A stretch of DNA of 64,000 bases from Acidobacteriota bacterium (GTDB lineage Bacteria; Acidobacteriota; UBA6911; JACQSX01). Shown in pieces: positions 49,641 to 59,880 of this stretch. The DNA lies in assembly GCA_016211105.1 (NCBI GenBank), contig JACQSX010000016.1, positions 186,001-250,000 of the forward strand, in the 5' to 3' direction. The notes under the pieces were generated by a model. It searched no databases. It was not told the origin of the DNA and saw nothing but the letters and a program-made list of their open reading frames with translations. Within the stretch, counting starts at the first letter, position 1. Each line of letters begins with the position of its first letter. The translations under genes and the position numbers were made by a program.

Positions 49641-50558
49641 ATGCCTGAAAGGACAGCCGTTTTGCTGCTTGCCTATGGAGGGCCACTTTCCATAGAGGAT
49701 GTAGAATCCTACCTGTTGGATGTTCGGCATGGGAGGCCCATTCCACAGGAGTTCTTAAAGGAGATTCAAGAACGCTATCGCATGATTGGAGGAAAGTCTC
49801 CATTGCTGGAGATCACGCTGCGGCAAGCCGCTGCTTTGGAGAAGAAGCTTTGCGATCACGGTATGCCTGCGCCGGTTTATGTCGGAATGCGTCACTGGCA
49901 TCCATTTATTCGAGAAACCGTGGTGCAAATGGCTGCGGCGGGTGTCCGGAAAATCGTTGCTCTCTGCATGGCGCCGCAGTTCTCCCATATGAGCGTTGGG
50001 GCTTATATGGAAAGAACGCAAGCAGCGCGTCGGGAAATCAATCCTACGATGGAGATCATTTTCGTTGAGAGCTGGCACTTGGAACCGCACTTTATTGAAT
50101 CGTGCGCGGAGAACCTGAGAGTAGGTATCGAGCGCATGGGGGGAGATGATCGATTGGCCGTTTTGTTTACCGCTCATAGCCTGCCGGAGCGCATTGTGGC
50201 AGAAGGAGATCCGTATCCGCGGCAGTTGCGTGAAACCGTGGAAGCGGTGCAGCGGAGGGTGCAGTTAGGACATGCCGGTTTTGCCTATCAGAGCCAAGGG
50301 CGGACCAGCGAAAAGTGGCTTGGACCGGATGCTGGCGACGAGATTCGACGCCTGCATCAGATGGGCTTTAAGAAGCTTCTGATTCACCCCATTGGCTTTG
50401 TTGCCGACCATGTTGAGATTCTGTATGACGACGATATTCTTTATCGAAATCAGGCCGAGGAATTGGGACTCCAGTTTGGTCGCGTTCCGTCCTGCAACGA
50501 CTCTGCGCTGTTCATCGAATCGCTGCATCAAACGGTGAAAGGTTATTTATCGAGCTGA
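49641..50558 (+). CDS. hemH: Ferrochelatase
   Basis: About 305 aa; inserts ferrous iron into a porphyrin. Starts at ATG 49641 ('MPERTAVLLLAYGGPLSIED'). The open frame begins at 49530, but that extension reads through a palindromic repeat. Features: 'LAYGGPLSIEDVESYL', 'VGMRHWHPFIRETV' (active-site His region), 'LAVLFTAHSLPERIVAEGDP' and 'LIHPIGFVADHVEILYDDDI'. It may use coproporphyrin or protoporphyrin; this cannot be told here. Confidence 0.94.
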   Translation: MPERTAVLLLAYGGPLSIEDVESYLLDVRHGRPIPQEFLKEIQERYRMIGGKSPLLEITLRQAAALEKKLCDHGMPAPVYVGMRHWHPFIRETVVQMAAAGVRKIVALCMAPQFSHMSVGAYMERTQAARREINPTMEIIFVESWHLEPHFIESCAENLRVGIERMGGDDRLAVLFTAHSLPERIVAEGDPYPRQLRETVEAVQRRVQLGHAGFAYQSQGRTSEKWLGPDAGDEIRRLHQMGFKKLLIHPIGFVADHVEILYDDDILYRNQAEELGLQFGRVPSCNDSALFIESLHQTVKGYLSS

Positions 50559-50594
50559 CCGGCGCTCTCAAACTATTCGAACGGAGAGGTTGGC

Positions 50595-51953
50595 ATGATC
50601 CGCTTTGAAGTCGCCATCATCGGGGGAGGGATCTCAGGGCTGGCCACAGCGTACTACCTGCGCTGCCGGCAGCCTCAACTTTCGGTGGCGGTGCTGGAAG
50701 CCTCCAGACAATGGGGAGGCAAAATCATCACGGAACGAACCGAAGGTCGGGTCATTGAATGCGGGCCCGATTCATTTTTAACTTCCAAGCCCGACATCTT
50801 GGAATTGACGGAACAGTTAGGTCTCGCGGACGAGCTTGTTTCTTCGATCGAGAACAACAGCCGGACCTTAGTGCTGAACGCAGGCAAATTGGTCGCTATT
50901 CCAGAAGGTTTTTTCTTGCTGGCTCCGATGGATCTTGTCTCCTTCTGGAAGTCTCCCCTGTTTTCATTTGCCGGAAAATTGAGCGTCTGCTGGGAACGAT
51001 TTCGGCCGCCGAAAAGGAATGTCGAGGATGAAAGTATCGGCTCTTTCGTGCGGAGGCGTTTTGGCGAAGAAGCCCTGCGACTTTTGGGGGCGCCGTTGTT
51101 GGCGGGAATCTACATGGGGGACCCGGATCGGTTGAGCATCCACAGTACGTTCCCCCAATTGGTGGAAATGGAACGTAGGCGGGGAAGCGTCACCGCCGCC
51201 TTACAAACGCGCAAACCGGCTGCGGGAGGGGGGCACAGCTTATTTGTTTCATTTCGCCACGGTATGGACACTTTACCACGTACGCTTGTCTCCCGGCTCA
51301 ATGTCCCTCTTCTTGCGGAGAGGCAGGCACGAAAACTCGTACGGCATGGGTCCGGCTACCGAATTTTGACTGCCAATGATGAGATCTACGCCGACCGAGT
51401 GGTGATTGCTGTGGATCCGCTCAACGCATATTCGTTGTTGGAATCTGCCGATCCGATTGAGGAACTTAAGAAGTTTTGCAGCGTCTCATCCATCGTGGTC
51501 ATTTTGGTATATGGTCCGGAGGTCTCGCTTCCGGACGCGTATGGGATGCTCTTTCCGCGAACCGAAGGCAAGCAGATCACGGCGCTCAGCTTTAGTTCGA
51601 AAAAATTCCCCGGACGTGCTCCGGCAGGAGAATCGATGCTGCGGGTTTTCCTCGGTGGCTATGATCGAGAGACTGTGTTGGAAAAAGACGACCATGCCCT
51701 TTTGGAAATTGTTGCGACCGAGCTACGTGAGATCCTAGGGATCACGGACGCTCCATGTTTTGTGCGCATCGTGCGTTGGAACAGGGCAAATCCTCAGTAC
51801 ACCGTTGGCCACCGACAAAGGATGGAACGCATCGATCAAGCTCTTCGAAGTCTTCCCGGGGTCTACCTGTTAGGCAGCGCGTACGGTGGCGTTGGGATTC
51901 CTGATTGTGTGGCTCAGGCAAAGCAAACGGCGGTTGCGTTAACGAGTTCTTGA
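50595..51953 (+). CDS. hemY: FAD-dependent protoporphyrinogen/coproporphyrinogen oxidase
   Basis: A 452-aa flavoprotein of the oxygen-dependent PPOX family (called hemG or hemY in different schemes). N-terminal dinucleotide-binding 'VAIIGGGISGLATAYYLRC', then 'EASRQWGGKIITERTEGRVI' and 'GPDSFLTSKPDILEL', with the C-terminal FAD contact 'LLGSAYGGVGIPDCVAQAKQ'. It oxidises the porphyrinogen just before or just after iron insertion, depending on the pathway. GGAGAGG precedes the ATG; it lies 36 bases after hemH, so the two are probably in one transcript. Confidence 0.93.
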   Translation: MIRFEVAIIGGGISGLATAYYLRCRQPQLSVAVLEASRQWGGKIITERTEGRVIECGPDSFLTSKPDILELTEQLGLADELVSSIENNSRTLVLNAGKLVAIPEGFFLLAPMDLVSFWKSPLFSFAGKLSVCWERFRPPKRNVEDESIGSFVRRRFGEEALRLLGAPLLAGIYMGDPDRLSIHSTFPQLVEMERRRGSVTAALQTRKPAAGGGHSLFVSFRHGMDTLPRTLVSRLNVPLLAERQARKLVRHGSGYRILTANDEIYADRVVIAVDPLNAYSLLESADPIEELKKFCSVSSIVVILVYGPEVSLPDAYGMLFPRTEGKQITALSFSSKKFPGRAPAGESMLRVFLGGYDRETVLEKDDHALLEIVATELREILGITDAPCFVRIVRWNRANPQYTVGHRQRMERIDQALRSLPGVYLLGSAYGGVGIPDCVAQAKQTAVALTSS

Positions 51954-52086
51954 AAGAGCTATTCTCTTGATGGTGTGACCGCGACCGCGGGTCCGATCTT
52001 CTCTGCCGGAAACCGGAAAAGGTTCTTGTTTCTATGAAGGCGGTTCGCCGGTTTGAACGACGTTTCGAGGTCTCCCTGGTGCAGTG

Positions 52087-53445
52087 ATGGCGCCCGTCGG
52101 TCGACTCACCGAGAAACTGCGGCGCGATGCGCTGCAGATTTTCCATGCGGCTTTGGCGGGAGCAGACGCAGCCAGACTGGTAAGGAAGGCCGTCTCTGTG
52201 CGGGGATCTGTACTACAGGTGAGGTTGCGCCGGATCTCACCGGCAAGGGGTCAACTGTACGTTTTCGGTGCAGGGAAGGCGGCTGCCGTGATGGCCCACG
52301 CGCTGGAGGAAGAATGGGGAGGCAGCGTGGCGGGCGGCCTCGTAATTGTCAAACCTGGTTATGTTGCGCCTCTGCGCCGCGTCCGAGTCCTTGCCGGATC
52401 CCACCCGCAGCCCAACACGAAAAGCGTCAGGGCCACCGAGCAGTTGTTGGGAGCTCTGCGAAAGGTGACGTGCGACGATCATGTCCTTTTTGTGTGGTCC
52501 GGCGGGGCCTCTTCGCTCCTGTTCCAACCGAGGGAAGGAATCACGTCGAGCCAAAAAATTAGCGCGCTTTCCATGCTGATGAATGCTGGCGCCGACATAC
52601 GACAGCTCAACACGGTTCGTAAACACCTGTCCGCCGTCAAGGGAGGGCAACTCTTACGTTCAGCTCCTGGCGTATCGGCGATTTCGCTGGTTCTTTCGGA
52701 TGTTTGCGGTGACCATCCCGCGACCATCGCCTCGGGTCCTACGTTTCCGGATCACACCACGTTTGGGGAGGCAATTGAGATACTGAAGCGGTATGGAATT
52801 TGGAAGAGGAGCCCGTTCAAAGTCAGGGCGTTGTTGCGGGCCGGCCAGGCTGGAGAAATCCCTGAGAACCCGCGGCCGGGCGACCCGCTCTTTCACGATC
52901 ACCGGACCCTCCTCATCGGGACAAGCGAGAATGCGATAGCGGCGGCGGCACGCCACGCTCGCAGGTTAGGATATCGCACCCGCATCATCGCGCGGCAACT
53001 CCAGGGAGATACGGTGGATGCGGCTCATCTGCATGCGGCAGTAGCGACGGCGCTAGAGGATCGAACGCCTTGCTGCTTGTTGTCGGGAGGTGAAACCACA
53101 CTGAGGCTGGTAGCAAGGCGCGGAAGCGGAGGAAGGAACCAGCACTTCACACTCGCGACGGCGATGCTGCTGGCGAAAAGTCTGGAAATGAATGGAAGAT
53201 GTTACGTGGTGCTGAGCGCGGGAACGGATGGGACCGATGGCCCGACGGATGCAGCCGGGGCAATCGCGGACGACCAGACCCAGTCGCGCTGCCGGCAGTG
53301 TGGCCTGGATCCGGAAAAATTTTTGCGGCGGCAAGATAGCTACACGTTCTTTAGGAAACTCGGTGACCTAGTCTGTGTCGGTCCTACCAAGACCAATGTA
53401 ATGGACGTGCGTATCATCCTGGTCGCGCCTGCGACTTTTGAGTAG
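52087..53445 (+). CDS. Glycerate 2-kinase (DUF4147/MOFRL family)
   Basis: Phosphorylates D-glycerate at the 2-position, linking glyoxylate, serine or sugar-acid breakdown to glycolysis. About 452 aa. Features: 'LYVFGAGKAAAVMAHALEEE', 'FVWSGGASSLLFQPREGITS', 'LNTVRKHLSAVKGGQLLRSA', 'CCLLSGGETTLRL' and the MOFRL end 'LSAGTDGTDGPTDAAGA'. It follows the haem genes by about 130 bases on the same strand; no functional link is evident. Confidence 0.93.
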   Translation: MAPVGRLTEKLRRDALQIFHAALAGADAARLVRKAVSVRGSVLQVRLRRISPARGQLYVFGAGKAAAVMAHALEEEWGGSVAGGLVIVKPGYVAPLRRVRVLAGSHPQPNTKSVRATEQLLGALRKVTCDDHVLFVWSGGASSLLFQPREGITSSQKISALSMLMNAGADIRQLNTVRKHLSAVKGGQLLRSAPGVSAISLVLSDVCGDHPATIASGPTFPDHTTFGEAIEILKRYGIWKRSPFKVRALLRAGQAGEIPENPRPGDPLFHDHRTLLIGTSENAIAAAARHARRLGYRTRIIARQLQGDTVDAAHLHAAVATALEDRTPCCLLSGGETTLRLVARRGSGGRNQHFTLATAMLLAKSLEMNGRCYVVLSAGTDGTDGPTDAAGAIADDQTQSRCRQCGLDPEKFLRRQDSYTFFRKLGDLVCVGPTKTNVMDVRIILVAPATFE

Positions 53446-53462
53446 TCCATTGCTCTTCCAAT

Positions 53463-54089
53463 TCATGCATTTCGCAGCAGTACGTACATGGCCCCGGTTC
53501 CCCCGTCGCAGGGACGGGCGGATGAATAGGCCAGCACGTAACGGGAGAGCTTCTTGCTGGACAACCAAACTTCCAGGCAGGATTTTAAAATTGGAATTTT
53601 GTCCTGTGACTTGTTTCCCTTACCATGAATGATGCGGACACAGCCGAGGTGTTGGCGCGCAGTTTCTCGGATGAACACCGTCACCGCTTGGCGCGCTTCC
53701 TGTTGTGTCATTCCGTGCAAATCGCATTCGGCGCGCACGCTGAAATAGCCACGGCGTAGCTTTCGCAACGTGAGCCGACTCACTGATGGATGAGCTGCTT
53801 CAACGTGTTCCGCCTGGAGATTGGAGATCCAACGCCATTGGCCGCTGAGGAACACCTTTTCGAAAGAGTCCTCCTTTGGACGTGTGACCATGCGACCCTT
53901 CTTCGGAGCGGTATCCTGGCGCGGAATGGGCCGAACGTCGTGCATTGCCCAGCGGAATAAGGCTTCTCCATACAAGCCGTCTGGATAAGTCCTCGGCAGT
54001 TCAGGTTTGGAGCACCCCTGGTAGCGCGGCCCGCGTTGAAGCGCTTTCAAGTCCGTCCAATGATTTACCTTCAAAACCCATTTGCGCAC
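53463..54089 (-). CDS. Smr-domain protein (YdaL-like)
   Basis: This 208-aa protein has a C-terminal Smr domain: 'ECDLHGMTQQEARQAVTVFI', 'CVRIIHGKGN' and 'GGTGAMYVLLR'. Smr domains nick DNA or RNA. Upstream 'ALFRWAMHDVRPIPRQ' and 'LTLRKLRRGYFSVRAECDLH' match the layout of stand-alone YdaL-type Smr proteins, which supports using the upstream ATG 54089 over later Met codons. The N-terminal 40 residues are less typical. Confidence 0.82.
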   Translation of the reverse strand: MRKWVLKVNHWTDLKALQRGPRYQGCSKPELPRTYPDGLYGEALFRWAMHDVRPIPRQDTAPKKGRMVTRPKEDSFEKVFLSGQWRWISNLQAEHVEAAHPSVSRLTLRKLRRGYFSVRAECDLHGMTQQEARQAVTVFIRETARQHLGCVRIIHGKGNKSQDKIPILKSCLEVWLSSKKLSRYVLAYSSARPCDGGTGAMYVLLRNA

Positions 54090-54293
54090 GCATTAACATT
54101 AGCTTTTTGATTTCAGAAGTGCAATCGGTGGGCTTGGGTTGCCGTGAAACCGGCAGGAAGTTTCCGGAAACATAATTCGGGGGATCGCCAGCTTCGGACT
54201 TGCTTTGGATTCGGCTACCAACTCTGGTATTAAAAATATTCCTTTGTAAACATCCTGGAGCCTTTGCGCCTTGGTGCTTCGCTCATTGTCGCC

Positions 54294-57200
54294 TTATCGG
54301 ATCCAGCCCTCCCTTGGGTTCTCCGGTGTCTCCTGTCCCCCTTTACGAAGCTTGAAGAGGTGACTCTCGGCACTTGGGTGAGGGATGTCTCCACTGCGCT
54401 TCCTCAAGAGTTCTCTCAGCCGCCCGATACTGGAATCCGAAACCTTGCCGGATCTCTTGATGGCTGCAGTGTCGCTGATCGGCTGCGGAGGGACGGCGGA
54501 GAGGAATGAACCGTCGTAATCGCCAAATAACTCGAAGCTGATTAGAGGTCGATCGCTTGTCAGCCGGATGTAGCCCCCTGACTGATCGGATGCTGCTGGG
54601 ACGATCTGATCAATCAACCGCGCCTTTTTCTCGCCGGGCTGCAATATTTCTGTCTTAAACCCCACACGGTTGCCATCCATATCAAAAGCATCGGTCCGGA
54701 TGTTTGCAGGAGTGCTTTCCGGGTTCAATGCCGTGACTCCGGTGAATAAGACGTCCGGAATCTGGGCCAATTGAGAAAAAACCACATTGCGGCTTCCTCG
54801 CGTCTGAACGGACAATGCCGCCAGGGCCAGATTGTTCCTCGTACCGAACACGACATGGCCAAAAACCCCTCCCGAGCCGCTGACGACCCTGGCTGACAGA
54901 TAGCCCGACACGGACGTCGGTCCCGTGAAGCCGAAAATTCTGCTGACTGAAGCGTTGAACTGACCTCGTGCCGGGATTCGCACCCGGGCCGGGTTAGTGA
55001 TACCTGTCCCGGTGATCAGAGTGCCCAAATCTGCCAGGGCGCTCAATTCCACCTCCACCTCGCCGTCGTTGGGATTGGTAACCGACACGTCCGTAAACCA
55101 AATTCCCTGGGCGGCAAAATGGCCAAACTGCAGCGAACGAGTCGTGTCCTCCGTGGGCTGGGGATTGATCCCCCCGAGGTCGACGGCCTCACTGGCGAAC
55201 AGTTCAAAACCCGCCAGCCCCAAATCGGAACGGATGCGAATGGATCCGCCGATTTGACGTGTGACTCCCGGAAAGAGGTCGCGGACCAGTTTGACCAACC
55301 GCGACTTCGGACCGACGGCCAGGTTCTGTGTCGAGACCTGCCGTCCTTCCCCGTCGCGAAGTTCGGCTGTGGCGGACGCCTCGCGATCGTTCGGATTGAC
55401 GATGCTGAGAACCGTGAAGATATCGTCGCCTGACTCTTGCACGCGGTGGAAAGTGAGGTCGGTCAGCAATTGTCCACTCACGTCGGCTCCATCGAGGAAG
55501 GAAAGGTCCGACGCGCCGTAAAGGAAGAATGCCTTCACGTCGGAATCCGTAGTCTGGACTTCAACCCAACCTGGTGTGGCGCTGGAGCGTGCCCCGAACA
55601 GCTCGGTGCTCAGCAGGGGCATCTGCTCAAAGGGCTGCAGCACGAGCGCGATAGGATTGGTGATCCCATTGTCAAGCACGAGATTGCCGTTGTTGTCGAA
55701 AAGCTTATAAATAATCTGTACCGGTCTTGGAGTGGCGTTCGAAGCAGCAATCCCGGTAAAACTCCCCGGCCGCGCCACGACCCGCGGAAAATAAATCGGG
55801 TTCATTGAAACCACGGTGTCTATGCGAATTCCGGACGAGGATACGGCGGCGCTGCGAAGCCCGGCTCCATTGACAGCGCGAACGGTGAAGAAATATGTCG
55901 CCCCGTTGCTTAAATTGAGACCGGATAAATAGACCGAATCACTGGATGTTCGGGTGAAGGGAACGACGTCGGTTCCGCCCCGTGTGGTCCCAACGGCATA
56001 TTCGTAGTAATCAATTCCAGATTCGGGGTCCTCGGCCAGCCAGGCGCCGAACAGCTCGGTCGTTTTGTTGAGGACTTGGGGCACCAGGAAATTCTCAGCG
56101 TCCAAGGTTGGAGGGGTCTGGTCGGCGCGGACGTCTCCGGCGTGCCCGGTCACTTTGAGCGCATACGGTCCTTTTGTCGAAGGTCCGGTCTCGCTGTCGA
56201 ACGCGGCCCCGATGGCCAGGAAATATGTGTCTGTCACATTCGGCGTCCACTCAAGCAGCGAGTCGAAGCTGCTTTCCTGGTCGTCGTTGAAAGCCAGAAG
56301 GTTCCCGGTCTTGTCAAACACCCCCACGACCGAGTCAAGGCCGGAAGGAGGCGTCAGAGTCCGGGCGTCTATGTCAAAGGTGACGGTTCGCCCCTTGGTG
56401 GCCGGGAACTTGAAGAAGTCCAGTTCGTTGGGTGGGTCCAGCTTAGCCACGATGCGGCCGTCGGCCGGCAAAGGTTTGGAGGCCTCAAACGTGTCATTGG
56501 GTTCAAACGGATCTTCAGGATCAGTACTGGGGGCATCGGCTGGAGCCACTCGGAAAACACCCGGATTGCTCCGGCGGTTATCAACGATGGCCACGACCTC
56601 ATAATTTCCAACCGTGACGGTAGAGGCTATGGTCAGATTCACGTTGATCCGGCTGGCCGAAGCGGAGGCCGCCTGATTCATTCGAAACCCCGTCGAGGGA
56701 GTAATTTCCACCGACACTTGCGATCCGCTGAAATTGGACCCATTCAACACCATCTGGACTGTGGTTCCCGGCCGAAGAAGGGCCGGATCAATGCTCGTGA
56801 TCACCGGATTGGCGGGTGGAGGCGGCGTGGATGGTGTTGAGATTCCGCCCGCAAGTCTGAGGGCCTCGAAAACATCCATCTTGCCAAAACCCCAGTCCCG
56901 GTTGGGGACGCGACTTGTGAAATCATCACTGCGGGCCGTTTTGGTCAAGATATCCTTGACTTGCGCGGAATCCAAACCGGGATTGGCATCCAGCAGAAGC
57001 GCCACTGCCCCCGTGACGTGAGGCGCCGCCATGCTGGTGCCTTGCATAAGCTGATGGCGGTCATCGGGCATGATGAGTGCTGGGACACGTTCGGTCGACG
57101 TTGACAGGGCGGAGACGATTCCCTGACCAGGAACTGCAATATCAGGTTTTTGGCGGCCGTCGCGAGTCGGACCGGGGCTGGAAAAGGTAGCTTTTCCCTT

Positions 57201-58895
57201 GAGGGTCTCGTCGGAACGGTAGCTGAACGTCTTGCCCTCGATATTCGTCCACTGGAGTTTCGTGTTATACGCGGCTACGGTGATCACATTCTTTGCCGTT
57301 CCCGGAATGCTGATGCGCATGCTGGGATCGATGTGATCGGAAAATCGAGACCGGCCCACAAGCCAGGCGTCAAATCGCCCGGAGCCGCTGCCCCCGGTGC
57401 GCTCGAGCCGGAGTGACCACGTTCCCGTCAGAATCGCCTGGCCTTCCTTGGTTTGACTGAGGTTAACGATGATTCGCCTGGAGTTATTAATAGGACTGTC
57501 GCCGGTAACGACTTCAGTCAGGGTCCCGTCGGGCGCCGTTCCGGAGAAATCCTGACCGGGCTTGACGACCTCCGTGCGGAGATTTGTAGGTGTGACGATC
57601 GTGACGTCGAAAGAATCATTGCCGGCGTACCAGAGATCCAGCAACGCTCCGTCCTGATTCGCAGGCACGGTGAACCTGACCGTGTCACTCCCGTTGGTAG
57701 GAATCGTGCCGCTGGCGTGCAGGTCGTTGGCACCGTCATTTCCCGCAGACTTGATGACAACCTTGCCCGGCTTGCCCGGACCTACGGCGCTGTCAATGGC
57801 GCGTTCTATGGCCGAAGTCCCGTCATGCGCCCCGAGCTGGGTGCCAAAGCTCATGTTGACCACATAAGGCATGTTGAGCTCGGCGGATCGATTGTCGAGA
57901 AATTTCAAGCCGTTAATCACTGCAGAATCGTCAGGCGACCTCTTAATCACGATGAGATTACCTTCCACGGCCATACCACCATACGTGCCTGCGGGAAACC
58001 TTCCCGTGGTGGCACGGCCGTTTCCTCCCGCTGTACCGGCCACATGGGTTCCATGACCATCGGTATCGACTTCGGCGATGGATCCAGAGCCTGCAAGCGC
58101 CGCGTTGATCTGATCCTCAGTGTAAAGGCTCCCGCCGCTGCCCGGAATGTCGCGCGGTTCCGGTCCCTGCCGATCAGTCATGTCCCACAAGTACTTGATC
58201 CGTGTCTTGCCGTCTGCACGGCGAAAGTCGTCATGCCGCCAGTCGATTCCGCTATCGAGTATCGCGACAATAACTCCCTTTCCCGTGCGGTTGAAGGCTT
58301 GGCGGGCCTGAGGCGCCCTGGTCTCGGGAACACTTACATCATGGGCTTCAGGTTGCAGAACGGTTGAGGGTTCGACGTAGACGACGCTCGGAAGGCCAGC
58401 CAGGGCAGGTACCCACGACAGAGGAACCGAGGTGGTGACGACATCTCCAAGCTGCGCTTGAATCTGGAATCCGTGCCGTGCTAAGTCTTCCCCTCCGTCC
58501 CGAATCGTCACGAGCAGGGGAACAACCGGTTCTCCCGACGAGGACAAGTCAATAGAAACGAATCGGCGCAACGTCTCGATGGAAGGATCGACGGCCGGCA
58601 ATGATTTTGCAGCATAATTTTTCCAGGTCGTCTCATAGCGGTTGTAAACCAGTTTGAGCAGAGCATCGAGCTTTTCGGTCCCGCCCGAGCTTGCCGAGTA
58701 AGCGACAAAATTGGAACCGCTGAAGAAAAAAGCGGCAAAAAAAGCCAGCACCGTGTACAGCAAAAGAGACAACCGAAGATTTGGGATCCGGGCGCAGGTG
58801 TTGTGAATATTTTTACAACCTCGGTTCATAAACGTCGTCCAAGTTTTCAACATAGGATGGGTCCAAGTTTCTGCTCTGATCGCTGTCGGGTCCAC
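54294..58895 (-). CDS. Large secreted subtilisin-like serine protease (S8) with TIG, PPC and FN3-type domains
   Basis: 1533 aa. A hydrophobic signal/anchor ('LRLSLLLYTVLAFFAAFFFS') is followed by a prodomain (about 72-185). The S8 catalytic domain has Asp214 ('VAILDSGIDWRHDDF'), His281 ('DGHGTHVAGTAGG'), oxyanion Asn386 ('IKSAGNDGAND') and Ser621 ('MQGTSMAAPHVTGA'). After it come an IPT/TIG-like domain, a PPC domain ('EDPFEPNDTFEASKPL'), an FN3-like stretch and several repeats of a beta domain ending in 'FELFG/FELFA' wording. Start uncertain: ATG 58853 or 58829 sit closer to the signal peptide. Probably an extracellular or surface scavenging protease. Confidence 0.93.
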   Translation of the reverse strand: MDPTAIRAETWTHPMLKTWTTFMNRGCKNIHNTCARIPNLRLSLLLYTVLAFFAAFFFSGSNFVAYSASSGGTEKLDALLKLVYNRYETTWKNYAAKSLPAVDPSIETLRRFVSIDLSSSGEPVVPLLVTIRDGGEDLARHGFQIQAQLGDVVTTSVPLSWVPALAGLPSVVYVEPSTVLQPEAHDVSVPETRAPQARQAFNRTGKGVIVAILDSGIDWRHDDFRRADGKTRIKYLWDMTDRQGPEPRDIPGSGGSLYTEDQINAALAGSGSIAEVDTDGHGTHVAGTAGGNGRATTGRFPAGTYGGMAVEGNLIVIKRSPDDSAVINGLKFLDNRSAELNMPYVVNMSFGTQLGAHDGTSAIERAIDSAVGPGKPGKVVIKSAGNDGANDLHASGTIPTNGSDTVRFTVPANQDGALLDLWYAGNDSFDVTIVTPTNLRTEVVKPGQDFSGTAPDGTLTEVVTGDSPINNSRRIIVNLSQTKEGQAILTGTWSLRLERTGGSGSGRFDAWLVGRSRFSDHIDPSMRISIPGTAKNVITVAAYNTKLQWTNIEGKTFSYRSDETLKGKATFSSPGPTRDGRQKPDIAVPGQGIVSALSTSTERVPALIMPDDRHQLMQGTSMAAPHVTGAVALLLDANPGLDSAQVKDILTKTARSDDFTSRVPNRDWGFGKMDVFEALRLAGGISTPSTPPPPANPVITSIDPALLRPGTTVQMVLNGSNFSGSQVSVEITPSTGFRMNQAASASASRINVNLTIASTVTVGNYEVVAIVDNRRSNPGVFRVAPADAPSTDPEDPFEPNDTFEASKPLPADGRIVAKLDPPNELDFFKFPATKGRTVTFDIDARTLTPPSGLDSVVGVFDKTGNLLAFNDDQESSFDSLLEWTPNVTDTYFLAIGAAFDSETGPSTKGPYALKVTGHAGDVRADQTPPTLDAENFLVPQVLNKTTELFGAWLAEDPESGIDYYEYAVGTTRGGTDVVPFTRTSSDSVYLSGLNLSNGATYFFTVRAVNGAGLRSAAVSSSGIRIDTVVSMNPIYFPRVVARPGSFTGIAASNATPRPVQIIYKLFDNNGNLVLDNGITNPIALVLQPFEQMPLLSTELFGARSSATPGWVEVQTTDSDVKAFFLYGASDLSFLDGADVSGQLLTDLTFHRVQESGDDIFTVLSIVNPNDREASATAELRDGEGRQVSTQNLAVGPKSRLVKLVRDLFPGVTRQIGGSIRIRSDLGLAGFELFASEAVDLGGINPQPTEDTTRSLQFGHFAAQGIWFTDVSVTNPNDGEVEVELSALADLGTLITGTGITNPARVRIPARGQFNASVSRIFGFTGPTSVSGYLSARVVSGSGGVFGHVVFGTRNNLALAALSVQTRGSRNVVFSQLAQIPDVLFTGVTALNPESTPANIRTDAFDMDGNRVGFKTEILQPGEKKARLIDQIVPAASDQSGGYIRLTSDRPLISFELFGDYDGSFLSAVPPQPISDTAAIKRSGKVSDSSIGRLRELLRKRSGDIPHPSAESHLFKLRKGGQETPENPREGWIR

Positions 58896-59082
58896 CGCTC
58901 GGCTGACTGCAGCGTAAGAGAGATCAAGTAGGTATCCGCCTTGTCACGGAACCGCAAGGCATTTCCACACACATGACACGCTGCTTGCTGAAGCCCGCGG
59001 TTGTGTGAGAAAAATGAGCCATCAGAGCCAGTTGTGCCAATTGTGCCGACAGGCAAAAGATAAGTCAAACAAAGATTGGAAT

Positions 59083-59826
59083 TCAGTCTGAAATCAACGT
59101 TGATGCTCGCGGATCTGTCTGCCGTATTGGAGAGCTCGTCTCCGGTTCGGAAATCGTGGAGGCCTCTACGTACACGACGCCTGCCGTACCGGCAAGTTGG
59201 ACCAGCCTGCGGACCGGAATTTTGAAGACCACGAGATTTGCGTTTCGTAGCTGCGCAGGAAAACCTGCTGACTGCAATCCTTTCCCCTGATCGTCGACCG
59301 TGACGACGACCCCGACTGCGGGTTCGGATCCCGAAACATCTAGCTCGATCCTGCGCTTGAGATTGGCGATTGACGGATCAATTTTCTCTAGGTCCTCTCC
59401 GGGATGCTTCTTCCAGACCGTTTCATATTTTTGATAGACATTTCGCAGCAGGGGATCGAGCCTTGAACCGGGCGTGAGCTGAACTGGAGCGCCGGCGCAG
59501 CTTGAAAGAGAGAATAAAATCATGAGCCCCCCCAAGCGTAGCCGGGGAACACACCTCCGGGATGGGGTCGAGCTGAAAAGATCCTGAACGGAAAATTCTG
59601 CCCAAAGCGGACCATTCCGGATTTCTCCGAGATCAAGCGAAAAATCAGATTTAGAGCAGTTCATGAAAAGCACGCCGGCGCCTTGGTTTCGAACTTGGGC
59701 TGAGTGAATTATACGCCGGGACGGAAGCGAAGATCTAGCCCATGTTTGCTCGTTTTTGGCTTCGGTTGCCGTTGAGAATAACCGGGCTGCCGCCGGCCAA
59801 TCCTTCCAGTTTCGGCTGGAGGCCAA
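59083..59826 (-). CDS. Free-standing subtilase-prodomain paralogue, probable lipoprotein
   Basis: The part from about residue 100 has a lipobox ('MILFSLSSCAGAPVQL', Cys of SSC). It then resembles the prodomain of the neighbouring protease: 'LLRNVYQKYETVWKK' against 'LLKLVYNRYETTWKN', 'KIDPSIANLKRRIELDVSGS' against 'AVDPSIETLRRFVSIDLSSS', and 'AGTAGVVYVEASTISEPE' against 'AGLPSVVYVEPSTVLQPE'. It stops where the catalytic domain should begin. The first 90 residues are low quality, so the real start is probably near the lipobox. Either an anchored inhibitor/foldase for S8 proteases or a truncated paralogue. Confidence 0.7.
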   Translation of the reverse strand: MASSRNWKDWPAAARLFSTATEAKNEQTWARSSLPSRRIIHSAQVRNQGAGVLFMNCSKSDFSLDLGEIRNGPLWAEFSVQDLFSSTPSRRCVPRLRLGGLMILFSLSSCAGAPVQLTPGSRLDPLLRNVYQKYETVWKKHPGEDLEKIDPSIANLKRRIELDVSGSEPAVGVVVTVDDQGKGLQSAGFPAQLRNANLVVFKIPVRRLVQLAGTAGVVYVEASTISEPETSSPIRQTDPRASTLISD

Positions 59827-59880
59827 CGCGCTTTCAAGAGGCGCAAACGAATCAACTTGACGCCTGGAAAGGCTTGAGGA

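Noticed and set aside
57453-58367. 304-aa plus-strand frame opposite the subtilase gene
   Set aside because: It is antisense to the catalytic domain of the protease; its amino-acid content reflects codon bias of the real gene.
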